In this document: one piece after another, positions 1-6,016 of the stretch
Numbering within the stretch: position 1 is the first letter of the stretch
How the letters are laid out: each line of letters begins with the position of its first letter
Origin: a bacterium
Lineage (GTDB): Bacteria > Bacteroidota > Ignavibacteria > Kapaibacteriales > Kapaibacteriaceae
DNA: 10,247 bases
Reading direction: 5' to 3'
Assembly: GCA_020050895.1 (NCBI GenBank)
Contig: JAGVJW010000257.1
Location: forward strand, 1-10,247
Made by a program: the position numbers and the translations under genes
Notes under the pieces: model-generated
Database searches by the model: none
What the model was told of the DNA's origin: nothing
The model's input: only the letters and a program-made list of their open reading frames with translations

Positions 1-36
1 TATTGTTTCTGTCCAACGATCTGTATTTTCCATCAT
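1..36 (-). CDS. Possible 5' end of a divergent gene (partial)
   Basis: Reading leftwards from an ATG at 36, with a second in-frame ATG at 33, the frame stays open to the window edge and gives MMENTDRWTETI. The composition looks protein-like and the position is back-to-back with the biotin ligase gene, as expected for a divergent promoter. No clear Shine-Dalgarno sequence precedes it. Twelve codons are too few to assign a family, and an open frame this short can arise by chance. Which ATG is used cannot be decided. Confidence 0.3.
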   Translation of the reverse strand, partial: MMENTDRWTETI

Positions 37-87
37 CTAAAAAATACGAACGATGATGTGTAAACTTGTGTTTTTTACAATCGTAAT
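37..87. promoter_or_regulatory. Putative divergent promoter region upstream of birA
   Basis: This AT-rich 51-base stretch lies between the possible leftward gene and the biotin ligase start. It must hold the promoter of the birA-coaX-asparaginase operon unless transcription enters from outside the window. TAAACTTG at 61-68 resembles the Bacteroidota -7 consensus TAnnTTTG with one mismatch, but no partner -33 TTTG lies at the right distance. The promoter is inferred from gene layout more than from a recognised motif. Confidence 0.3.
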
Positions 88-831
88 GTGCCAATGATAC
101 CGGAGCAGCCAATTGAATTTCATCTCCCGAGCGTGAGTTCGACAAATGATTACGCAAAGGAGTTGCTGCGACGAAATAATTATGTATTCGTTAGCGCAAT
201 GCATCAAACAGCAGGAAGGGGCAGAAATGGCAGGGCGTGGTTTGGCGACTTCGGTGCCAATGCTTATTGCTCACTTGGAATGAGGCATACTTCCGAGAAA
301 TCCGTGAGCGACCTTGCAGCGTATATGGCGAAAGGGGCTCTGGCAACAATCTACACGTTACGTGCATGCTCGCCCGACACAAGTTTCCGTTTGAAATATC
401 CAAACGACGTTCAGGTGATGATGGAAAATGGATGGGCTAAGATTGCGGGGATACTTGTTGAACATGAATTTTTAGGAAGCACATGCACATCTTCGGTGAT
501 AGGCGTGGGAATCAATAATGGTCAGCGCTTCTTCCCTGATACTATCATGCAGCCATGTACGTCGTTGCGCCTGGTTGGCCGTGATATAGCTGTTTCGATA
601 CTTGTTCAGCAACTAAAATCCGATCTTGTGCAAACAAATAACATGCGAACAGATGAAGCACTGCAATGTTGGGTTGACGAATTAGATATTTTAGGAGCAA
701 GCATTAGAATACTTGACGATTCCAGTGAGTGGGTTGTCACTAAGGTAATGAACGACGGTCGCCTTGTGGCGAAGAACAAAGTATCACTAATTGAACGGAC
801 CGTCACAGATGGCGACTCTGTACGATACTAA
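88..831 (+). CDS. birA: Biotin--[acetyl-CoA-carboxylase] ligase
   Basis: It activates biotin to biotinyl-AMP and attaches it to the lysine of biotin carboxyl carrier proteins in the cytoplasm. The 247-residue product has the ligase signatures in order: SSTND (17-21), the biotin/ATP loop QTAGRGRNGRAW (40-51), KYPND (103-107, where most relatives have KWPND), KIAGILVE (118-125) and VIGVGIN (137-143), then a short C-terminal domain. There is no N-terminal helix-turn-helix, so this is a monofunctional ligase and not an E. coli-type BirA repressor. The start is uncertain: the longest frame begins with GTG at 88, an in-frame ATG lies at 94, and neither has a convincing ribosome binding site. Its 3' end overlaps coaX. 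Family assignment is firm. Confidence 0.95.
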   Translation: MPMIPEQPIEFHLPSVSSTNDYAKELLRRNNYVFVSAMHQTAGRGRNGRAWFGDFGANAYCSLGMRHTSEKSVSDLAAYMAKGALATIYTLRACSPDTSFRLKYPNDVQVMMENGWAKIAGILVEHEFLGSTCTSSVIGVGINNGQRFFPDTIMQPCTSLRLVGRDIAVSILVQQLKSDLVQTNNMRTDEALQCWVDELDILGASIRILDDSSEWVVTKVMNDGRLVAKNKVSLIERTVTDGDSVRY

Positions 832-1642
832 AATTGATCTTAATAATGTCGAGTACGGCATCTGTGGGATTGATGTAGGCAACAGCCGGGTAAAAATCCA
901 TCACGATGATGTATTTCTGTCGTTTCCATACGACAAGGATTGGAAGAAGAATGTCCAGCATCATTTTCGAGACCATACAACACGACGCTATTTGATTGGC
1001 CTTTCGAGCGTTAATCCACGGCAAACGACGGCTATCGTCAAGGTTTTGCAGCGTGTTCCCGGTCATCTCGTTATCAATGTTCATTCACTCATGATGCGTA
1101 ACGAGAAACTATTATCGTTTGGTGCTGTTGAAAATGCCGGCATAGACAGATTGCTAGGCGCAATCGGTGCAATGCAACAAGCAAAGCCTCCATTGATTAC
1201 CATCGATTGCGGAACAGCGATTACGATTAATGCTGTATCAGAAAAAAACGTATTTATCGGCGGAGCAATTTTTGCGGGCAGTTCTACGCAACTGTATGGA
1301 CTGGCAAAGCAAACGGCAGGCATCCAGGAATTTTCTTATTCACCACCTGTGAGCTCGATAGGAGTAAACACATTTGAGTCTTTGATGATAGGTGTTACAG
1401 CATCGGTTGTTGGTGGAGCGACTGAAATTATAAAATCCATGCAGGCAGAGCTGTTTCACAATACTGCCGTTAGCATTGTTATTACAGGCGGAGAGGGTAT
1501 GCATCTCGTGAGCGGTTTAAAGGCGAATGGAATAGATTCGGTTTACTATCAGCATCTTGTTACCGACGGCATATTATCCCTGCTTGCCAACGCTTCGCGA
1601 ATTGATGTGCAGGATGCAATCATTGAGAAAATTCGCACATGA
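809..1642 (+). CDS. coaX: Type III pantothenate kinase
   Basis: It phosphorylates pantothenate, the first committed step of coenzyme A synthesis, in the cytoplasm. The 277-residue ASKHA-fold protein shows the phosphate-binding IDVGNSRVK (21-29), GIDRLLGAIGA (111-121), the second phosphate motif IDCGTAIT (132-139), GGAIFAG (151-157) and TGGEG (226-230). These are the CoaX landmarks and differ from the P-loop CoaA and the eukaryote-type CoaW. I chose ATG at 809; an in-frame TTG at 791 would add six residues of no recognisable value. The gene overlaps the birA end by 23 bases and its TGA overlaps the next ATG (ATGA), implying translational coupling on both sides. birA and coaX (baf) are neighbours in other bacteria, and fusions are known. 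Confidence 0.94.
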   Translation: MATLYDTKIDLNNVEYGICGIDVGNSRVKIHHDDVFLSFPYDKDWKKNVQHHFRDHTTRRYLIGLSSVNPRQTTAIVKVLQRVPGHLVINVHSLMMRNEKLLSFGAVENAGIDRLLGAIGAMQQAKPPLITIDCGTAITINAVSEKNVFIGGAIFAGSSTQLYGLAKQTAGIQEFSYSPPVSSIGVNTFESLMIGVTASVVGGATEIIKSMQAELFHNTAVSIVITGGEGMHLVSGLKANGIDSVYYQHLVTDGILSLLANASRIDVQDAIIEKIRT

Positions 1643-2532
1643 GTGGCGTACCCATGCCCCCTTCCATTGCCATTCACGGGGGAGCAGGAAATCTTGAGAA
1701 GTACCGTAACACGGGAAGGCTGGAAGAAGCCGAAGTGTTTCTTGCAACTTTAATTGACGGGCTGTACACAGATGCGATGAACGGTATGTCGGCGATAAAC
1801 CTCGTAACAAAAGCTGTTGTAATGCTGGAGGATTGCGGCTTCTTTCATGCAGGCAAGGGATCATCGCCGAATTCACAGGGAGTCATCGAAATGGATGCCT
1901 CGATTATGCGCGGTGATACGCAGCAAGCGGCAGGAGTAATTGCTGTCTCGGCAGTAAAGAATCCAATTCTGCTTGCCAGACACATCATGGAGAATACACC
2001 GCATGTGTTGGTGCATGGCGCTGCTGCCGAAGAAATTGCAACTGCTGCACACATTGAACAGGTTGGGACTTCTTACTTTGTGCCGTGCGACGAAATAGGG
2101 GCCACCATCAGTGCTCCTTCCAGGTCGGAGGGTACTGTTGGAGCTGTGGTGAGGGACGTAAGTGGCATGATGGCAGCAGCCACATCTACGGGGGGCGTAT
2201 TGCGCAAGGCTGCAGGACGTGTTGGAGATTCTCCCATCATTGGCGCTGGCACTTTTGCACGCAATCTTGTAGGTGCAGTTTCATGTACAGGAATAGGAGA
2301 GTATTTTATTCGCACAGCGGCTGCCAGCCAGATTATTTCACGGATTGAACTTCTGGGTGAAACAGCATCGGCTGCTGCCGGACATATACTTGAATCGGTG
2401 GGCCGTATGGGTGGCGAGGGAGGCATTATTGCGATTGGACAACGCGGAGAATGTGCCATGTTATTCAATACACAGGGAATGTATCGTGCCGCAATTGATT
2501 CAAGGGGCGAGCGAACCGTTTCAATATTCTAA
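1639..2532 (+). CDS. Isoaspartyl peptidase/L-asparaginase (Ntn hydrolase)
   Basis: Members of this family hydrolyse beta-aspartyl dipeptides, and often asparagine, releasing aspartate. They mature by self-cleavage before a threonine that becomes the N-terminal nucleophile. The 297-residue product has HGGAG (13-17), the cleavage site EGTVGAV (164-170) with predicted nucleophile Thr166, STGG (183-186), GRVGDSPIIGAGTFA (193-207) and TGIGE (217-221). Cleavage would give an alpha chain of about 165 residues and a beta chain of about 132. Length is slightly below E. coli IaaA (321). The ATG overlaps the coaX stop as ATGA. No signal peptide is seen, so it is probably cytoplasmic. The family is clear; whether the main substrate is isoaspartyl peptide or asparagine cannot be read from sequence. 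Confidence 0.93.
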   Translation: MSGVPMPPSIAIHGGAGNLEKYRNTGRLEEAEVFLATLIDGLYTDAMNGMSAINLVTKAVVMLEDCGFFHAGKGSSPNSQGVIEMDASIMRGDTQQAAGVIAVSAVKNPILLARHIMENTPHVLVHGAAAEEIATAAHIEQVGTSYFVPCDEIGATISAPSRSEGTVGAVVRDVSGMMAAATSTGGVLRKAAGRVGDSPIIGAGTFARNLVGAVSCTGIGEYFIRTAAASQIISRIELLGETASAAAGHILESVGRMGGEGGIIAIGQRGECAMLFNTQGMYRAAIDSRGERTVSIF

Positions 2533-2545
2533 AATAATTTAGAAT
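2526..2545. terminator. Inverted repeat across two convergent stop codons, possible bidirectional terminator
   Basis: ATTCTAAA (2526-2533) and TTTAGAAT (2538-2545) form a perfect 8-bp stem with a 4-base loop. It contains the TAA of the asparaginase gene and, on the other strand, the TAA of the outer-membrane protein gene. It is the only structure between these convergent genes. The stem is AT-rich and has no long T-run on either side, so it would be a weak intrinsic terminator. Much of the symmetry arises because both genes end in TTC TAA A. Confidence 0.4.
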
Positions 2546-4875
2546 GCATGACCAAGACCGATACTTAGCTGCCAGTTAGCCCCACCCATGATGTTTGTTC
2601 TACCATTAAAGATCCACCTACCAGCGGTTCTCAACGGGTCATAAACACTAGTTGCATAATCTATCCGAACCGGTCCGACAGGCGTGTCGAATCGATATCC
2701 CAGTCCGGCTGCCAATACACTACCCTTGTACACATCTTCAAACCTCATTGTACCGTAGAGGTCAACGGTAAGACGGTTAAATGCGTTTCCGGCATCAATG
2801 AAAAATGTTATTCCGCTACGTTCAACAATAGAAGCCCACAGAGGATTCCAACCGCGGGGCCGACCAAACGTATACCTAAATTCAATGCCAAGTTCGATGA
2901 GCGTTCCACTGCCAACAACATTTGAATAAATATTCTCTTGAGAGTTGTTTTCTAAATCGACAACACCTGAATGTGGATCGTGTAGCAATCTCGATGGATA
3001 TGAGCGTATACTCGCGGCTCCGCCAGCAAAGAACTGACGTTCCAGCGGAACGTATGTATTTGTATCGATTGCACTGCCGGGCTTGAAATTCAATAACTGA
3101 ATGTGTCCGAGCTTAACCTTAGTTGCCAATATCAGTCGAGGGTTGAGAGCTGTTACGGCAGTATTGAAAAATTGAAATCGAATAAATTCGCCCGCTCCAA
3201 ATCCCCCCTCAACCGAAAAGTTCAGGAAGTAGCCTCTGCGGGGATTAACAAGATTGTCTCTATGCTCACCGCGAAGATTAAAGCCAGGATAAATACCTGT
3301 GAACCACATTGAATTAGGATCGTTCAGGTATGCATCAAGCACGGAAAACTGATTATATGTGCTGAGCACCGTTGCAGTATCCTGCGGAGTGCGAGCATCA
3401 CCGAGTGCCGTCTCCAAAGCCTGATCAAAATTTTCAGGCACCTGACGCTCAAGACTCAGATTAAAGTCGAAGCCGTTGAATAGTGTGTAGCTATAGAGGT
3501 TAACGGGGAGCCTCCCACCAAGCCCAAACGAGGCCAGACGGAACGGGTAAACGAGGAGCCGGTATGAGTAATAAGTATTTGTTTGTAAACCCAAGCGTAT
3601 TCCTCCTACACGTGCCAAACTTGGCCAAGCCAATACAAATGAAAGCAACGCCTCACTTTCAAGTGGTTGCCCCTGAAGAATACGGCTGATGTCTTGTAGA
3701 ATGTATTGTGCAGTTACCGAAGACACCTGGGCTCCACCAAAGGTGTTCTTGTATTGTGCAGTAGCGCCAACACCAACGTTGAGATAATTGTCTACGGCAG
3801 TCTGAAAGAATAGGAAATTGGTGCCGACATCATAGACCTTTGCATTCCTTGTAAAGACTTCGATGGCAACAGCCGAATCTGCATCAGACATGTCGGTCGA
3901 GTCGAGAAAAACAACTGTAATAGTATCAATTGCAACTATTTCAAAACATCCCAAACCAATAAGGCTAGCTCTGGTCTGATTCAGTTTGAGCTTGCTATAC
4001 CAATCACCTTCCTGAAATTCAAGCTGCCTCCTACGCATAGATTCATTAACACTTGGATAGCCGTTAAGATCTTCTGTAAAGACAATCTGACGAATCCTTA
4101 CACGACTACCAGGTTCGATTTTAGCAAGTAATGTGTCGTGCTTACCGTCATCAGAAATGCTGACTACGGGGGGTTCGAAGTATGCTCGGTAGTAGCCGTT
4201 GTTTTGAAGAACAGCCACGATGGCACGTAGCTCCTTTTCAAAGGCAGCTTCAGAGTATGGATCGCCCCTTTCAATATCTCTAACGTCGTTAATTTCTTTT
4301 AACACACTGTCTGGGACCTTGTACAAGCCTCGGTAAACAACTGTATCTATTTGTGCTCTCGGACCTTCCTCGACGTAAAACGTAAGTGTGTTCAGATAGG
4401 TTGAAAGGTTGTATTCAAACTTCCATGTTACTGTGGCATTATGAAATCCGTTCTGATCCAGATACTTTAACAATGCCACACTATCGTCGGAAGCCATATC
4501 AGGATTGAAATAGCGTAGTTCATCTTCAAGGTTTTTCTGAACCTTGGAGAGTGTTTGCATGATCTGCTTTGGAGTGGAAGGATTACGGCGAAGATTTTCG
4601 TAGTAATAGTATGTAAGGCGTCGGGTAAAACTGATATCGCTTTCACGAGACACGATTACGCCGATCAAATCTTCTTTTGCTGTCTCGTTCAATCCCATGA
4701 ATTCGATTGCTTCCAACTCTCCGAACCCCTGCGAGACATTCATGCCGGAACGGGCTCTGTGGCCAGCCACACTGCTGTCTTGCATCACTTGGGCAAAGGC
4801 CGGAGACGACTCTAGAGTTACCCATGCAATCAGGATGGGAATCAACAAGAACATCCGGCTAAAGGCGGCGCCCAC
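2539..4875 (-). CDS. Omp85/TamA-like outer-membrane protein with POTRA domains
   Basis: This belongs to the BamA/TamA superfamily, whose members insert or translocate proteins at the outer membrane. From the GTG start (778 residues), a hydrophobic segment ending near AFA-Q at residue 29 is a signal peptide. Residues about 50-345 hold roughly three POTRA-like units; the first is long, and the second contains FEKELRAIVAVLQNNGYY. From about 350 onward is a beta-barrel with DNLVNPRRGYF (540-550), FAGGAASIRSYPSR (616-629, the loop-6 region, with RSY replacing the usual RGY/RGF) and TPVGPVRIDYA (731-741), and it ends in phenylalanine as an OMP beta-signal should. A stop two codons upstream limits the start to GTG at 4875 or ATG at 4854; AAGGGAAG 12 bases before the GTG and Arg7 in the n-region favour GTG. 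Barrel size fits TamA or BamA; the exact subfamily is open. Confidence 0.9.
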   Translation of the reverse strand: MGAAFSRMFLLIPILIAWVTLESSPAFAQVMQDSSVAGHRARSGMNVSQGFGELEAIEFMGLNETAKEDLIGVIVSRESDISFTRRLTYYYYENLRRNPSTPKQIMQTLSKVQKNLEDELRYFNPDMASDDSVALLKYLDQNGFHNATVTWKFEYNLSTYLNTLTFYVEEGPRAQIDTVVYRGLYKVPDSVLKEINDVRDIERGDPYSEAAFEKELRAIVAVLQNNGYYRAYFEPPVVSISDDGKHDTLLAKIEPGSRVRIRQIVFTEDLNGYPSVNESMRRRQLEFQEGDWYSKLKLNQTRASLIGLGCFEIVAIDTITVVFLDSTDMSDADSAVAIEVFTRNAKVYDVGTNFLFFQTAVDNYLNVGVGATAQYKNTFGGAQVSSVTAQYILQDISRILQGQPLESEALLSFVLAWPSLARVGGIRLGLQTNTYYSYRLLVYPFRLASFGLGGRLPVNLYSYTLFNGFDFNLSLERQVPENFDQALETALGDARTPQDTATVLSTYNQFSVLDAYLNDPNSMWFTGIYPGFNLRGEHRDNLVNPRRGYFLNFSVEGGFGAGEFIRFQFFNTAVTALNPRLILATKVKLGHIQLLNFKPGSAIDTNTYVPLERQFFAGGAASIRSYPSRLLHDPHSGVVDLENNSQENIYSNVVGSGTLIELGIEFRYTFGRPRGWNPLWASIVERSGITFFIDAGNAFNRLTVDLYGTMRFEDVYKGSVLAAGLGYRFDTPVGPVRIDYATSVYDPLRTAGRWIFNGRTNIMGGANWQLSIGLGHAF

Positions 4876-4899
4876 GCGTCAAAGATACTTCCCTTAGAA

Positions 4900-4932
4900 C
4901 TGATGGAATAAAAAACCTGACGGAATAAAAAA
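4900..4932. repeat. Tandem 17-base direct repeat upstream of the outer-membrane protein gene
   Basis: CTGATGGAATAAAAAA at 4900-4915 is followed one base later by CTGACGGAATAAAAAA at 4917-4932, a period of 17 with one difference in 16. Read on the minus strand this is two copies of a T-run followed by ATTCC(A/G)TCAG, lying between the terminator of the upstream gene and the start of the outer-membrane protein gene. It could be a duplicated operator or merely a slippage duplication of the terminator tail. Confidence 0.6.
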
Positions 4933-4961
4933 AACGCTCGCTCAAAGTTGTTAAGCGAGCG
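4927..4961 (-). terminator. Rho-independent terminator after the DUF2795-type gene
   Basis: On the minus strand CGCTCGCT (4961-4954) pairs perfectly with AGCGAGCG (4942-4935) around an 11-base loop, and is followed immediately by eight T residues (4934-4927). The stem is GC-rich and lies 18 bases past the stop of the small acidic gene. On the plus strand the stem is followed by A residues, so termination is directional. It should end transcripts from the DUF2795-type gene and possibly from the whole rsmH-ispD block upstream. Confidence 0.88.
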
Positions 4962-4979
4962 CAAAAAATTCAGCGGGAG

Positions 4980-5216
4980 TTAAAATTCGTTATCGTCGTC
5001 TTCATTAAACAGAAAATCATCAGAAGCGCTTTCATACTCTGGCCAGAGGTCTTCAATGCTCTCATACGTGATGTCTTCGGTGTCATCCAGTTCTTTCAGG
5101 TTCTCAATTACCTGCGTTGGTGCTCCTGTCCGGTCTGCATAATCGATCAACTCCTCCTTAGTTGCAGGCCATGGAGCATCTTCGAGGTATGATGCCAGTT
5201 CTGGTGTCCAAAACAT
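4980..5216 (-). CDS. Small acidic DUF2795-type protein
   Basis: Seventy-eight residues with no known biochemical function. The core LEDAPWPATKEELIDYADRT (11-30) followed by GAPTQVIENL (31-40) matches the DUF2795 pattern, a short helical domain. The N-terminal MFWTPELASYLEDAPWPATK form is what I recall from many Bacteroidota proteins annotated this way. It is strongly acidic: 25 Asp/Glu against three Lys/Arg, with a tail rich in acidic residues (NEDDDNEF). There is no signal peptide or membrane segment. AAAGGAA lies about eight bases before the ATG. It lies 116 bases after ispD with no intrinsic terminator between, so it may be read through from the cell-wall block, and a strong terminator follows it. 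Family call is from memory of the pattern; no function is proposed. Confidence 0.82.
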   Translation of the reverse strand: MFWTPELASYLEDAPWPATKEELIDYADRTGAPTQVIENLKELDDTEDITYESIEDLWPEYESASDDFLFNEDDDNEF

Positions 5217-5332
5217 GATTGGTTCCTTTGATGTAGCGGTGGTCGTGAATCAAACGGGCGCGAATATACATTTGGTATTTGTTAATTGGTAATGTGCATT
5301 ATTCGAGAGGCACATGTCTGATGTGCACACTC
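5217..5332 (-). other. Intergenic region between ispD and the DUF2795-type gene
   Basis: No gene is seen in these 116 bases. Read on the minus strand, a small hairpin (GCACAT, five-base loop, ATGTGC; 5326-5310) follows the ispD stop but lacks a T-run. The hexamer occurs a third time at 5292-5297. TATATTCG (5268-5261) differs from the Bacteroidota -7 consensus TAnnTTTG at one position and could be a promoter element for the small gene, giving a leader of roughly 40 bases, but no clear -33 element accompanies it. A Shine-Dalgarno-like AAAGGAA precedes the ATG. Confidence 0.4.
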
Positions 5333-6016
5333 CTACTTGGACAAGAGGCTGGCGGCAAAGGTGAGATCTGTATTAGTGGTGATTTTGATGTTGGCGGGCT
5401 CACCGGGGATGCAACGTACCCTCTGCCCGGAGGCTTCAACGAGAGAAGCATCGTCAGTTCCTGCCAAACTGTGCCGGATTGCGTTGTTGTATGCGCTTAC
5501 CAGGACGTCGCGTCTGAATCCCTGTGGCGTTTGTGCTCTTCTAATTTCAGACCTGTTGATGGTGTCGACAACAAAATCGTTCCTGACGATCTTAGCTGTG
5601 TCAGATTCTTCCACACACGGTATTGCAGCCCCCTCCCTGTAAGCCGCGTCAATGATTTGTTCAAATAATTTCTTTGATGCTAGGGGGCGAACAGCATCGT
5701 GAACGAGGATGACGTCGACTTCGGCGATGGATGAGTTCATCAGCGCATTTGCGACGGAATCCCGACGAGTATTTCCGCCAGTGACAACGTTGATGCGGTC
5801 ATCGTCAATACTGTAATGCTTTAATAAGGTTTGCAGGGTTGTGTCTGTTGGTGAAACTGGTATCACAACAGATTGAACACCATCAATGCTCAATGACGTT
5901 TCGACAGCGTACAGGATGATGGGTTTACCACCTAGCAGCACGTATTGCTTTGGCAGTTGTCCTCCGAATCGTATGCCGGAACCCGCAGCAGGTAGAATGA
6001 TGCCGATTGAAATCAT
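5333..6016 (-). CDS. ispD: 2-C-methyl-D-erythritol 4-phosphate cytidylyltransferase
   Basis: It transfers CMP from CTP to methylerythritol phosphate, the third step of the MEP isoprenoid pathway, in the cytoplasm. The 227 residues (E. coli enzyme 236) carry the nucleotide-binding LPAAGSGIRFGGQLPKQY (8-25) with the catalytic Arg16 and Lys23, VHDAVRP (105-111) with the metal-ligand Asp107, NRSEIRRAQTPQGF (154-167) with conserved Arg155, and GEPANIKITTNTDL (205-218) with conserved Lys211. The start ATG overlaps the stop of the upstream GT-B gene as ATGA, so translation is probably coupled. MEP products feed undecaprenyl phosphate, the lipid carrier used by MraY in the same operon. The TarI/IspD-like ribitol cytidylyltransferases are the nearest alternative, but the motif set and length fit IspD. 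Confidence 0.95.
   Translation of the reverse strand: MISIGIILPAAGSGIRFGGQLPKQYVLLGGKPIILYAVETSLSIDGVQSVVIPVSPTDTTLQTLLKHYSIDDDRINVVTGGNTRRDSVANALMNSSIAEVDVILVHDAVRPLASKKLFEQIIDAAYREGAAIPCVEESDTAKIVRNDFVVDTINRSEIRRAQTPQGFRRDVLVSAYNNAIRHSLAGTDDASLVEASGQRVRCIPGEPANIKITTNTDLTFAASLLSK

Noticed and set aside
2073..2468. 131-codon open frame on the minus strand opposite the asparaginase gene
   Set aside because: It is wholly antisense to a well-supported Ntn hydrolase, is rich in Pro/Ala/Ser as expected from mirrored codons, and shows no family motif.
5267..5274. TACATTTG on the plus strand matches the Bacteroidota -7 promoter consensus
   Set aside because: There is no plus-strand gene downstream and no -33 partner; a match to six fixed bases is expected by chance.
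5310..5326. Hairpin after ispD considered as an intrinsic terminator
   Set aside because: The stem is only 6 bp and no T-run follows it on the minus strand.
5279..5668. 129-codon plus-strand open frame at the 3' end of ispD
   Set aside because: Most of it is antisense to conserved ispD motifs, and the translation has no recognisable domain.
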